From positions 3,880,001-3,944,000 of the forward strand of contig NC_007760.1 of NCBI RefSeq assembly GCF_000013385.1: DNA of 64,000 bases. Reading direction: 5' to 3'. Below are positions 53,639-62,983 of the stretch, in pieces. The translations under genes and the position numbers were made by a program. Numbering within the stretch: position 1 is the first letter of the stretch; the number at the start of each line of letters is the position of its first letter. Origin of the DNA: Anaeromyxobacter dehalogenans 2CP-C. GTDB lineage: Bacteria > Myxococcota > Myxococcia > Myxococcales > Anaeromyxobacteraceae. The notes below the pieces were generated by a model. It did not search any database. It saw only the letters and a program-made list of their open reading frames with translations, and was not told the DNA's origin.

Positions 53639-54403
53639 GTGTCCCGGCGAGGCGCCTCCCCCGACGATCCGCGCCGCTGGGTGTTCAACCGCCTGGCGGA
53701 GGACTACGCCGTCCGGCCCGGCTACCCGGCGCCGCTCGCCGACCGGCTGGCGGCGCTCGCGGGCGGGCCGGGCGCGCGGGCGGCGGACCTGGGCGCCGGC
53801 ACCGGGCACCTCGCGCGCGCGCTCGCCTCCCGCGGCCTGCGCGTGTGGGCGGTCGAGCCCGCGCGCGCCATGCTGGACGCGCTCGCCGCCGCGCCGGCGC
53901 CGGACGGGCCGGCCGTCGAGCCGGTGCACGCCGCCGCCGAGCAGACCGGTCTCGCGGCGGGCGGCTTCGACCTCGTGGTCATCGCCGACGCGCTCCACTG
54001 GATCGACCCGGACCGCGGGGCGCGCGAGGCCGCGCGCCTGCTCGCGCCGGGAGGCGCGCTGGCGGTGGTGACGCCGCGCCTCGCGGACACGCCGTTCCTC
54101 CGCGCGCTCGGGGAGCGCATCGCGCAGGCGAACTTCAAGGCCCGCCCGCGCCCGCCGCCGGTGGGGCTGTTCTTCTCGGTGGCCGGGCTCCCCGCCCCCG
54201 CGACCGAGGCGTTCGAGGACGAGGCGCGGCTCGGGGCCGGCGCGCTCGACGCGGTGCTGCGCTCGCTCTCCTACGTGGGCCCGGCGCTCGGCCCGGCCGC
54301 GCTCGAGGCGCTGCTCGCCGACGCCCGCGCCCTGGCCGCGGCGCACGGCGGCGCCGCCTGGCGGCGCGAGATCGCGCTGGCGTGGTCGAGGCGCTCACCC
54401 TGA
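53639..54403 (+). CDS. Class I SAM-dependent methyltransferase
   Basis: 254 residues. The SAM-binding motif I is ADLGAGTGHLARAL (~48-61), motif II VWAVEPARAML and motif IV FDLVVIADALHWIDPDRG (~110-127), then the post-motif APGGALAVV. It resembles the BioC/Methyltransf_11 group, with substrate unknown. The GTG at 53639 has no SD; TACCGT lies 7 nt upstream. Its stop codon is supplied by the repeat element that starts at 54390. Confidence 0.85.
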   Translation: MSRRGASPDDPRRWVFNRLAEDYAVRPGYPAPLADRLAALAGGPGARAADLGAGTGHLARALASRGLRVWAVEPARAMLDALAAAPAPDGPAVEPVHAAAEQTGLAAGGFDLVVIADALHWIDPDRGAREAARLLAPGGALAVVTPRLADTPFLRALGERIAQANFKARPRPPPVGLFFSVAGLPAPATEAFEDEARLGAGALDAVLRSLSYVGPALGPAALEALLADARALAAAHGGAAWRREIALAWSRRSP

Positions 54404-54474
54404 GCGTCCCTCGACTCCGCGCGGCCCGACGGGCCGCGCTACGCTCGGGATGAGCGCCGGAGTCGAAGGGCTCA
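54390..54474. repeat. Convergent-gap repeat element forming a three-way junction (type A)
   Basis: Outer arms CCCTCGACTCCG (54408-54419) and CGGAGTCGAAGGG (54458-54470) enclose two hairpins: GCGCGGCCC-GAC-GGGCCGCGC (54419-54439) and CGCTC-GGGAT-GAGCG (54442-54456). An alternative long pairing, GGCGCTCA (54390-54397) with TGAGCGCC (54451-54458), also exists. The ends of the element provide the stop codons of both convergent neighbours. Confidence 0.78.
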
Positions 54475-55638
54475 CCCGCCGAGCCGCGGGTGCTCCTCCC
54501 GCCAGCGCGCCACGGCCTCCAGGCGCTGCGGGCGCTCCAGCTCGAGGTGGCGGCGGATGGGCGCGTCGAGCCGGCGATCGAGCAGCAGGTGCGCGCTCCA
54601 GGTCTCGGCCGGCTCGAAGCCGCGGGCGAGCTTGTGCTCCCCCCCGGCGCCGCCCTCGAACCGCCGCACGCCGCGCCGGATGCACTCGTCGATCGAGTGG
54701 TACAGCGCCACGTTGAAGTGCAGGAACGGGTGCTGCTCGACGCAGCCCCAGTAGCGGCCGTACAGCACCTCGGCGCTGGCGAGGTTGAACGCCATCCCCA
54801 CCAGCCGCCCCTCCCGCCGGGCCTCCACCACCTCGACCGCGTCGGGGAGCCCGGCGAACACCCGCGCGTAGAAGGCGCGGTTCACGAACCGCATGCCCCA
54901 GGACATCTGGTCGGTGGAGGCGCGGTGCAGCGCGAAGCAGTCGCGCGCCCAGCCCTCCGGGTCCCGCGACAGCTCGTCGCCGCGCACGGTGCGGATGGCG
55001 ATCCCCTGGCGCTCCGGCGCGGCCTTCTCGCGGCGGATGGCGTTCCGGCGCTTGGACGGAAACGCCGCCAGGAACGCCTCCGGGTCGGCGTACCCGGCGT
55101 TGCGCCAGTGGTACTGGAAGTCCACCCGGAGCGCGAGGCCGGCCTCCTCCAGCTCGCGCGCCTCGTCGGCGCCGGGGAACAGCACGTGCAGCCCGTGGAG
55201 CCCCTCCTCGGCGCAGAGCCGCCGCGCCCGCTCCAGCAGCGCCCGGACCAGGGCCGCGCGGTCCTCGCCGGCGGCCACCAGGAAGCGGCGCCCGGTGGCG
55301 GGCGTGAACGGCACGCCCAGCACGAGCTTCGGGTACCAGGGGAGACGGGCCCGAGCGGCCGCCGCCGCCCACTCCCAGTCGCGCCCGAAGTCGCCGTCGG
55401 AGCTCTCGCGCACGTAGGCGAACGCGGCCGCCACCACCCGGCCGCCGCGCCGGGCCACCAGGTGCCGCGGCGCCCAGCCGGTTCGCGGGGTGGCGCAGCC
55501 GCTCTCCTCGCACGCGGCCAGGAACGCATGGCGCGCGAACGGGCTGGCGCGCTCGGGCTCGTGCTCGAGGAGCGCGTCCCAGTCCTCGGGGCGGATCTCG
55601 GTGATGGAGCCGTGGACGGAGAGGATCAGGCCGGACAC
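54472..55638 (-). CDS. FemAB-like / GNAT-fold acyltransferase family protein (peptidogalycan type)
   Basis: 388 residues with the family sequence of FemAB-like proteins (DUF482): SPFARHAFLAACEESGC, the P-L-Y/K-L-V-L-G-V-P-F-T-P-A segment, SKRRNAIRREK, YWGCVEQHPFLHFNVALYHSIDECI, and FEGGAGGEHKLARGFEP. Such proteins are predicted to transfer amino-acyl or acyl groups to cell-wall or polysaccharide precursors. GTG 55638 is tentative; no good SD is present. Its stop codon lies in the repeat next to the methyltransferase gene. Confidence 0.8.
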   Translation of the reverse strand: MSGLILSVHGSITEIRPEDWDALLEHEPERASPFARHAFLAACEESGCATPRTGWAPRHLVARRGGRVVAAAFAYVRESSDGDFGRDWEWAAAAARARLPWYPKLVLGVPFTPATGRRFLVAAGEDRAALVRALLERARRLCAEEGLHGLHVLFPGADEARELEEAGLALRVDFQYHWRNAGYADPEAFLAAFPSKRRNAIRREKAAPERQGIAIRTVRGDELSRDPEGWARDCFALHRASTDQMSWGMRFVNRAFYARVFAGLPDAVEVVEARREGRLVGMAFNLASAEVLYGRYWGCVEQHPFLHFNVALYHSIDECIRRGVRRFEGGAGGEHKLARGFEPAETWSAHLLLDRRLDAPIRRHLELERPQRLEAVARWREEHPRLGG

Positions 55639-55726
55639 CGGCGGTTCATAGCCGCCGGCGCGCCGACGGCGCAATGCGCCACGCGCCGCGCTCGCCCCGA
55701 GAGGGCCCGCCGGCGCCCCGATCCTC

Positions 55727-55767
55727 GGGTCGCAACCCGCCGAGCCACCCATTACTAGGTTGCACCC
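55727..55767 (+). promoter_or_regulatory. Operator-like inverted repeat upstream of the tyrosine operon
   Basis: GGGTCGCAACCC (55727-55738) and GGTTGCACCC (55758-55767) form an inverted repeat with one bulged base, ending 3 nt before the fahA start at 55771. TACTAG (55753-55758) lies within it and could be a -10. A regulator bound here would cover the promoter. Confidence 0.5.
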
Positions 55768-55770
55768 AGA

Positions 55771-56748
55771 ATGCGCTTGGCGACGCAACGTGACGGCAGC
55801 CGTGACGGACGGCTGATGGTGGTCCGCCGGGACGGCGAGGCCCTCCTCGACGCAGCCCCCGCGGCCAGGACGCTCCAGGACGCGCTCGACCGGTGGGAGG
55901 CGGCGGAGCCGAAGCTCCGTGCCCTCGCCGAGTCGCTCGACTCGGGGCGCGCCGCCGGCGTCCCGCTCGATCCGCGCACGCTCCACTCGCCGCTGCCGCG
56001 CGCCTACGAGTGGGTGGACGGCTCCGCGTACCTCAACCACGTGCGGCTCGTGCGGAAGGCCCGCGGCGCCGAGCCGCCGCCCACGCTCGAGACCGACCCG
56101 CTCGTGTACCAGGGCGGCTCGGGCGTGCTGCTCGCGCCCACCGACGACCTCCCGCTCCCGGATCCGGGCTGGGGCCTCGACCTCGAGGGCGAGGTCTGCT
56201 GCATCCTCGGCGACGTGCCCCGCGGCACCCGCGCCGCCGACGCCGGCCGCCACGTCCGGCTGCTCTGCCTCGCGAACGACGTCACCCTGCGCAACCTCGT
56301 GCCGGGCGAGCTCGCCAAGGGCTTCGGCTTCTTCCAGTCGAAGCCCGCCACGGCGTTCTCGCCGTTCGCGGTCACGCCGGACGAGGTCGGCCCGGCCTGG
56401 CGCGACGGCCGGCTGCACCTGCGCATGACGGTGCGGTGGAACGGCGCGGTGGTGGGCACCGTGGACGCCGGCCCGGAGATGCACTTCTCCTTCTTCCAGC
56501 TCCTCGAGCACGTGGCGCGGACCCGCGGCTTCACCGCCGGCACCATCCTGGGCAGCGGCACGGTCTCGAACGCCGATCGCGCCCGCGGCTGGTCGTGCAT
56601 CGCCGAGCAGCGCGCGCTCGAGATGATCGACGGCGGCGCCCCGCGCACGCGCTTCCTGGCCGCCGGCGACACCGTCGAGATCGAGGTCCGCGACGGCGAG
56701 GGCCGCAACGTCTTCGGCACCATCTCGCAGAAGGTGCGCGCGCCATGA
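55771..56748 (+). CDS. fahA: Fumarylacetoacetate hydrolase (fumarylacetoacetase family)
   Basis: 325 residues. The FAH core includes EWVDGSAYLNHVRLVRKARG, GLDLEGEVCCILGDVPRGT, LANDVTLRNLVPGELAKGFGF and GTVSNADRARGWSCIAEQR, with the metal-binding Glu and Asp residues of the family. It splits fumarylacetoacetate to fumarate and acetoacetate, the last step of tyrosine breakdown. The ATG at 55771 has no SD. Its stop overlaps the maiA start (ATGA). This is the first gene of a four-gene operon. Confidence 0.92.
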   Translation: MRLATQRDGSRDGRLMVVRRDGEALLDAAPAARTLQDALDRWEAAEPKLRALAESLDSGRAAGVPLDPRTLHSPLPRAYEWVDGSAYLNHVRLVRKARGAEPPPTLETDPLVYQGGSGVLLAPTDDLPLPDPGWGLDLEGEVCCILGDVPRGTRAADAGRHVRLLCLANDVTLRNLVPGELAKGFGFFQSKPATAFSPFAVTPDEVGPAWRDGRLHLRMTVRWNGAVVGTVDAGPEMHFSFFQLLEHVARTRGFTAGTILGSGTVSNADRARGWSCIAEQRALEMIDGGAPRTRFLAAGDTVEIEVRDGEGRNVFGTISQKVRAP

Positions 56749-57403
56749 CGCTCCGCCTCTACTCCTACTGGCGCTCCTCCTCCGCCTGGCGCGTCCGCCT
56801 CGGCCTCGCGCTGAAGGGGCTCGCGTACGAGTACCGCGCGGTGGACCTGCTCGCGCAGGAGCAGTTCCAGCCCGCGCACCAGGCCCGCAACCCCATGTCG
56901 CAGGTGCCGGTGCTGGAGGTGGAGGAGGACGGGCGGACGCACCTGCTGGCGCAGTCCATGGCGATCCTCGAGTGGCTGGAGGAGCGCCACCCCGAGCCGG
57001 CCCTGCTGCCGCCCGACCTGTGGGGCCGCGCGCGGGTGCGCGCGCTCGCCGAGCACGTGAACTCCGGCACGCAGCCGATGCAGAACGCGCTCGTGCTCCG
57101 GATGCTGCGCGAGAAGGTGCCGGGCTGGGATCGCGAGTGGGCCCGGTTCTTCATCGCGCGCGGGCTCGCGGCGCTGGAGGCCGCGGCGCGGGACGGCGCC
57201 GGCCGCTTCGCGCACGGCGACGCGCCCACCCTCGCCGACTGCTACCTCGTGCCCCAGCTCTACAACGCGCGCCGGTTCGGCCTCGACCTCGAGCCCTACC
57301 CCACGCTGCGCCGCGTGGACGACGCCTGCGCGGCGCTCGCGCCGTTCCAGGCCGCCCACCCCGATCGCCAGCCCGACGCGCCGCCGCCGGACAGGAGGAC
57401 GCC

Positions 57404-57407
<4 letters not shown>
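56745..57407 (+). CDS. maiA: Maleylacetoacetate isomerase
   Basis: 220-residue zeta-class GST. The hallmark SYWRSSSAWRVR (the SSCSWRVR-type loop) and the following QVPVLEVE, QSMAILEWLEE identify the glutathione-dependent isomerase that converts maleylacetoacetate to fumarylacetoacetate. ATG 56745 overlaps the fahA stop by 4 nt, and its own stop overlaps hpd by 4 nt. The second Ser of the usual SSCS motif is followed by Ala here, which is a minor difference. Confidence 0.92.
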
Positions 57408-58585
<1,178 letters not shown>

Positions 58586-58589
58586 GCGG

Positions 58590-59747
58590 ATGCTCGACCG
58601 GATCGTCCAGGGAGAGGTGCCGCGCAAGCACCACCTCGCGTTCCGCGACGCGGAGGGCCGGCTGCTCCACGAGGAGGCGTACACCCGCGCCGGCTTCGAC
58701 GGGCCCTACGCGCTGCTGTACCACCGCAACCGGCCGCACGCGGTCCACGCCGCCCAGGCCCGGAACGGCTTCCCGCTGCCGCAGCCCGCGCCCGCCCGGG
58801 CGCTGCTGAAGCGCCACTACCGGACGCAGGACCTCGCGGCGCGCGGCGGGCCGCCGGTGGACGCCCGGCGCCCGCTCCTGTTCAACGCCGACGTGGTGGT
58901 CGGGCTGGTGACGCCCACCTCCGAGGACCCGGTCTACTTCGCGAACGGCGACGGCGACGACCTCTACTTCGTCGCCGAGGGCGGCGGGCTCCTGCGCTCG
59001 CCCATGGGCGACCTGCGCTTCGGGCAGCACGACTACGTCTACGTGCCGAGGGGCCTGCTGCACCGGATCGTGCCCGACGCCGGGCCGCAGCGCTGGCTGT
59101 CGCTCGAGTTCCCGGGCGGCATGCACCTGCCGGCGCAGTGGCGCAACGAGACCGGCCAGCTCCGCATGGACGCCCCCTACTCCCACCGCGACTTCCGGCG
59201 CGTGGAGCTGAAGGGCCCGGTGGACGAGGGGCTCCGCGAGCTGGTGGTGAAGCGCGCCGGCGCGTTCCACGGCTTCCGCTACGACGCGTCGCCGCTCGAC
59301 GTGGTGGGCTGGGACGGCGCGCTCTACCCGTTCGCGTTCCCCATCCTGAACTTCCAGCCGCGCGCCGGGCTGGTGCACCTGCCGCCGACGTGGCACGGCA
59401 CCTTCGCGGCGCGCGGCGCGCTGGTCTGCTCGTTCGTGCCGCGGGTGACCGACTTCCACCCCGAGGCCGTGCCCTGCCCGTACCCGCACGCCTCGGTGGA
59501 CGTGGACGAGATCCTGTTCTACGTGCGGGGCGAGTTCACCAGCCGCCGCGGCGTCGGCCCCGGCTCGATCTCGCACCACCCCGCCGGCACGATGCACGGC
59601 CCGCACCCCGGCGCGTACGAGGCGTCGATCGGCACGCGCAGCACGAACGAGCTGGCGGTGATGCTCGACTGCTACCTGCCGCTGCAGCCCACGGCCATCG
59701 CGCTCGGCATCGAGGACCCCGGCTACCAGGAGAGCTTCGTCGGCTGA
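58590..59747 (+). CDS. hmgA: Homogentisate 1,2-dioxygenase, short form
   Basis: 385 residues, shorter than the usual ~430-445. It opens the homogentisate ring to maleylacetoacetate. Visible features are LYHRNRPHA, YFANGDGDDLYFVAEG, DYVYVPRGLLHRI, and a C-terminal region with YPHASVDVDEILFY and the HGPHPGAYE motif, where the Fe ligands are expected. In the canonical enzyme a His is followed by Glu at +6; here the His of YPHASVDVDE has Asp at +6 and Glu at +7. ATG 58590 follows the hpd stop by 4 nt. Last gene of the operon. Confidence 0.9.
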   Translation: MLDRIVQGEVPRKHHLAFRDAEGRLLHEEAYTRAGFDGPYALLYHRNRPHAVHAAQARNGFPLPQPAPARALLKRHYRTQDLAARGGPPVDARRPLLFNADVVVGLVTPTSEDPVYFANGDGDDLYFVAEGGGLLRSPMGDLRFGQHDYVYVPRGLLHRIVPDAGPQRWLSLEFPGGMHLPAQWRNETGQLRMDAPYSHRDFRRVELKGPVDEGLRELVVKRAGAFHGFRYDASPLDVVGWDGALYPFAFPILNFQPRAGLVHLPPTWHGTFAARGALVCSFVPRVTDFHPEAVPCPYPHASVDVDEILFYVRGEFTSRRGVGPGSISHHPAGTMHGPHPGAYEASIGTRSTNELAVMLDCYLPLQPTAIALGIEDPGYQESFVG

Positions 59748-59782
59748 ACGCTCCGCCCCTCCCCCCGGCCGCGCGCATCCGC

Positions 59783-59788
59783 TATGGT
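59783..59788 (+). promoter_or_regulatory. Candidate -10 box for the gene at 59797
   Basis: TATGGT lies 8 nt before an ATG without an SD. It fits the recurring leaderless pattern of this window. Confidence 0.28.
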
Positions 59789-59796
59789 GCGCCGCC

Positions 59797-60261
59797 ATGC
59801 CCTTCCGCGTCGTCCGCCCGCCCACGCCGCCCGTCACCCGCTACCGCGGCCTCGTCGAGCACCTCGGCTTCCGCCTGAAGCGCTACGCCTCGGTGGACGC
59901 CGGCTCGGCGTTCGCGGAGGAGCGCTTCCGGAGCGGGCGCGGGCTGGCGCTCTCGGCGCTCCCGGAGCCCGCCGTCCAGCACGACCGCCCGGGCGTGGGG
60001 CTCGTCCTCGAGCACCAGCTCCCGGAGCTGGACCGCGTCACCGTGGCGTGGTGGGACCGCGAGCGCGAGCTGCCGCTCCGCGTGATCGTGGGCGACGACG
60101 CGGGCTGGCGGCCGGCGCGCGAGGGCGAGTCGCTCTGCGTGTGGGATCTCGCGATCGTGGCGGCCGAGCGCGACGCCTACGTCGAGACCGTGCTCACGCC
60201 CGGCGGCGGCGGGATCGACGCCTACCTGGCGCGCTCCTGGGACGGCGCGCTGCGGGGCTGA
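59797..60261 (+). CDS. Unknown protein
   Basis: 154 residues, no family recognised. The middle part (VGLVLEHQLPELDRVTVAWWDRERELPLRV) and the end SLCVWDLAIVAAERDAYVETVL give a strand-helix pattern of a small alpha/beta protein, without signal peptide. The codon use matches neighbours, so it is likely genuine. It is separate from the tyrosine operon and ends before the third convergent-gap repeat cluster. Confidence 0.6.
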   Translation: MPFRVVRPPTPPVTRYRGLVEHLGFRLKRYASVDAGSAFAEERFRSGRGLALSALPEPAVQHDRPGVGLVLEHQLPELDRVTVAWWDRERELPLRVIVGDDAGWRPAREGESLCVWDLAIVAAERDAYVETVLTPGGGGIDAYLARSWDGALRG

Positions 60262-60270
60262 GGCGCGCCG

Positions 60271-60308
60271 CCGCTCGCCCTTCGCTTCGACGGGCTCAGG
60301 GCGAGCGG
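60271..60308. repeat. Convergent-gap repeat, type A hairpin
   Basis: CCGCTCGCCCT (60271-60281) and AGGGCGAGCGG (60298-60308) form a perfect 11-bp stem with a 16-nt loop containing TTCGACGGGCTC. Confidence 0.75.
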
Positions 60309-60322
60309 TCGATCGAGCATCC

Positions 60323-60352
60323 GCTCACGGTGAGCCCCGTCGGACCGCGAGC
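60323..60352. repeat. Convergent-gap repeat, type B hairpin (copy 3)
   Basis: GCTCACGGT (60323-60331) pairs with ACCGCGAGC (60344-60352) except for one A/C mismatch; the loop resembles those of copies at 23824 and 36722. Confidence 0.7.
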
Positions 60353-60365
60353 GGATGGGTCGGGG

Positions 60366-60974
60366 CTACTTCCCCTCGACGGCCTTCCGGGTCTCCTCGG
60401 CCTTCTCGGCGGCCTCGGCGGCCTTCTCGTCGCCCTTGGCCGCGGCCGCCTTCGCCTTCACGGCGGCGTCGGACGCCTTCGCGTCGGCCTTCTGCCCGGC
60501 CTTCACGCCGCTGGCCTTCGCCTTCGCGGCGGCCTGGTGGCCCTTCTTCTTGCCGTGCGCGGACGCGGCGGCGGCCTTCTCCTGGCCCTTCGCGGCGGCG
60601 GCCTCGGCCTTCGCCTTGCCCTCGGCGACCCCCCTCGGCTCGCCGACCGGCGCGACGGCCTCGCCGCCGGCGCCCTGCTCCTGCTGCATCGCCTCGGCCG
60701 CGGACCTCGCCTCGAGCGCCTTCGCCTCGGCGGCGGTCCGGTGCGACCTCGCCTTCGCGGCCGCGGCGTCCTTCTTCTCGACCGCCTTCGACTCGGCCGC
60801 CTTCGCCTGGCCCTCCGCCTTGGCGGCGGCGGCGGCGGAGTGCTCGGCCGCGTGCGCGTCGGCCTTCGCCCTGGCGGCGTCGACGTCGGCGCTGGACGGC
60901 ATGGACGGGACCTGCGCGCGGGCGGTGCCGGCGAGGGCGAGGGCTGCGACGGCGGCTGCGAGCATGAGGCGCAT
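60366..60974 (-). CDS. Secreted Ala/Lys/Glu-rich repetitive protein
   Basis: 202 residues: a signal peptide (MRLMLAAAVAALALAGTARA), then almost only Ala, Lys, Glu, Gly, Asp and Ser in helix-favouring runs such as KAEGQAKAAESKAVEK and AAEAAEKAEETRKAVEG. It resembles histone H1-like or LEA-like low-complexity helices and could bind anionic polymers. The function is unknown. GGAG lies ~9 nt before the ATG at 60974. The charged heptads suggest an extended coiled or single alpha helix. Confidence 0.68.
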   Translation of the reverse strand: MRLMLAAAVAALALAGTARAQVPSMPSSADVDAARAKADAHAAEHSAAAAAKAEGQAKAAESKAVEKKDAAAAKARSHRTAAEAKALEARSAAEAMQQEQGAGGEAVAPVGEPRGVAEGKAKAEAAAAKGQEKAAAASAHGKKKGHQAAAKAKASGVKAGQKADAKASDAAVKAKAAAAKGDEKAAEAAEKAEETRKAVEGK

Positions 60975-61107
60975 GGCGGGACGCTCCGTGGAACGGGTGC
61001 ACTGCGCGTGGATCCGGAACCCCGGCACGCTAGCACCCGTCCGCGGACCCCGCCACCGCCGTCGCGTCCGCCTGCGCTTCGCGGGAGACGGTCCGGGGCG
61101 CGCCCGG

Positions 61108-61644
61108 CTAGGCGGCGCCGCCCGCGCCGCGCGCCATCTCGAGCAGCCGCTGCGTGGAGATCGGGATCTTGAGGCCGCGGCCGCCGTTCTCGAGGAACAG
61201 GCGCAGGCCGTAGTCGTAGTGGCGCTTCACCGCGTTCAGGATCGACTCGTGGAGCGGCTGGAGCGCCTCGGGCGTCGGCTCCGCCATCTCGAAGTCCTCC
61301 ATCCCGAACAGCGAGATGATGTAGCGGGTCTCCAGCTTCTTGAAGCGGATCTCGAGCAGGATCGAGTCGCGCCCCTTCGGCTCCTCCAGCGCGAGCCGGA
61401 GCCCGACGTGCCAGAAGCCGTCCTCGCCGAGGTGGATGGCGTCCTCGATCTTCTGCGTGGGCTCGCCGTTCGCGCCGGGCGAGACCGGCTCGTAGCCGAC
61501 CAGCTCGCGCGGCCAGCCCGAGTACTCGATGAGCCCGCGCGACAGCGTCGCCGCGAACAGCACGCACTCGGAGCGGTAGCCGGCGAACCCGGCGCGCGCC
61601 TGCTCGAGCGACTCACAGAGATCCTGGTAGCGGCTGCGGCTCAT
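61108..61644 (-). CDS. Conserved-looking cytoplasmic protein of unknown function
   Basis: 178 residues without a signal peptide or membrane helix. Aromatic-rich segments (RSECVLFAATLSRGLIEYSGW, FWHVGLRLALEEPKGRDSIL, SLFGMEDFEMAEPTPEAL, KRHYDYGLRLFLENGG) alternate strands and helices. SD GGGAGG 6 nt before the ATG at 61644 supports the start. I recognise no family. It diverges from alr across a 147-bp gap. Confidence 0.65.
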   Translation of the reverse strand: MSRSRYQDLCESLEQARAGFAGYRSECVLFAATLSRGLIEYSGWPRELVGYEPVSPGANGEPTQKIEDAIHLGEDGFWHVGLRLALEEPKGRDSILLEIRFKKLETRYIISLFGMEDFEMAEPTPEALQPLHESILNAVKRHYDYGLRLFLENGGRGLKIPISTQRLLEMARGAGGAA

Positions 61645-61791
61645 GCGCTTCCTCCCGTGCTTGGGCGGCCGAACGCCCGGTCGAAGGGCCGGCAGGGTAA
61701 CACGCGCGGACGCCGGCGCGCGCGTCCCGGCGCGAGGCCGCCCGACGCACCGCGCCGCCTTCTCCTGTCCAGAATTCCGGCGGGGACTAAG

Positions 61792-62979
61792 ATGCGCGCC
61801 ATGTCCATCGTCCCCTCGACCTGGGGTGGCCGGCCCGTGTGGGCCGAGATCGACCTCGACGCCCTCGCCCACAACGTTCGCCTCCTCGCCGCCCGCGCCT
61901 CGCCGGCCCGCCTCTATGCCGTGGTCAAGGCGAACGCCTACGGGCACGGCGCGGTGGCGTGCGGGCGGGCGGCCCTGGAGGCGGGCGCGCACGGGCTGGC
62001 GGTGGTGTGCGTGGACGAGGCGGAGGAGCTGCGCCGCGCCGGCCTCGACGCGCCGCTGCTCGTCATCGGCCACACCCCGGCGAGCGACGCGGCCCGGGTG
62101 GTCGCGCTCGGCCTCCGCCCCGCGGTGGGGGCCATGGACCTGGTGGAGGCGCTCTCGGCCGAGGCCGGCCGCCGCGGCGCGGAGGTCCCCATCCACCTGG
62201 AGCTGGAGAGCGGGCTCAACCGCCACGGCCTCACCCCCGACGCGCTGGTGGCGCTGGCCGAGCGGGCGCGCGCGCTGCCCGGCCTCCGGGTCGAGGGCCT
62301 GTTCACGCACTTCGCGGCGGCGGAGGAGGGGGACCAGCGCTTCACCCGCGCGCAGTTCGAGGTGCTGCGCGACACCTCCCGGCGCCTGCCGTGGGTGCCC
62401 GAGCGCCACTGCGCCGCCTCGGCCAGCATCCTGCTCGACCACGAGATGGCGCTCGAGGCGGTCCGGGGCGGGCTCTCGCTCTACGGCTACCGCCCCGCGC
62501 CGTGGTGCGGCACCGACGCCGACCTGCGCCCGGTGATGTCGCTCCGCGCCCGCGTGGCGCGCGTCTCCGAGATCGACCGCGGCGCCACGGTGGGCTACGG
62601 CCGCACCTGGGCCGCGAACCGCGCCACCCGCGTGGCGCTGGTGATGTGCGGCTACGCCGACGGGTACCGGCGCAGCTTCGGCAACCGGACCCAGGTGCTC
62701 GTGCACGGCCGGCGCGCGCCGGTGGTGGGCCGCGTGGCCATGGACATGTGCATGGTGGACGTCACCGCGGTGCCGGGCGTGGCGGCCGGGGACGTCGTCA
62801 CGCTCATCGGCCGCGACGGCGACGAGCGGGTGGACGCCGACGATCTCGCCACCATCGCCGACACCATCTCCTGGGAGATCCTGGCCGGCATCTCCGCGCG
62901 CGTGCCGCGCCTCTACCTGCGCGGCGGCCGCGCGGTGGAGGCGAGCACGCTGGTGGAGCGGGCGCCGGTCGCGGTCTGA
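61792..62979 (+). CDS. alr: Alanine racemase
   Basis: 395-residue PLP enzyme that makes D-alanine for peptidoglycan. The PLP Lys lies in YAVVKANAYGHG (~residue 46), the catalytic Tyr in VGYGRTW (~residue 268), and conserved contacts are in GLFTHFAAAEE, SLYGYRP, and VMCGYADGYRR. The ATG at 61792 has GGGGA before it; 61801 is an alternative in the same frame. Its product feeds the D-Ala used by the murein pathway whose recycling genes sit at 24-27 kb. It converges on ilvE with a 4 bp gap. Confidence 0.94.
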   Translation: MRAMSIVPSTWGGRPVWAEIDLDALAHNVRLLAARASPARLYAVVKANAYGHGAVACGRAALEAGAHGLAVVCVDEAEELRRAGLDAPLLVIGHTPASDAARVVALGLRPAVGAMDLVEALSAEAGRRGAEVPIHLELESGLNRHGLTPDALVALAERARALPGLRVEGLFTHFAAAEEGDQRFTRAQFEVLRDTSRRLPWVPERHCAASASILLDHEMALEAVRGGLSLYGYRPAPWCGTDADLRPVMSLRARVARVSEIDRGATVGYGRTWAANRATRVALVMCGYADGYRRSFGNRTQVLVHGRRAPVVGRVAMDMCMVDVTAVPGVAAGDVVTLIGRDGDERVDADDLATIADTISWEILAGISARVPRLYLRGGRAVEASTLVERAPVAV

Positions 62980-62983
62980 GCGC

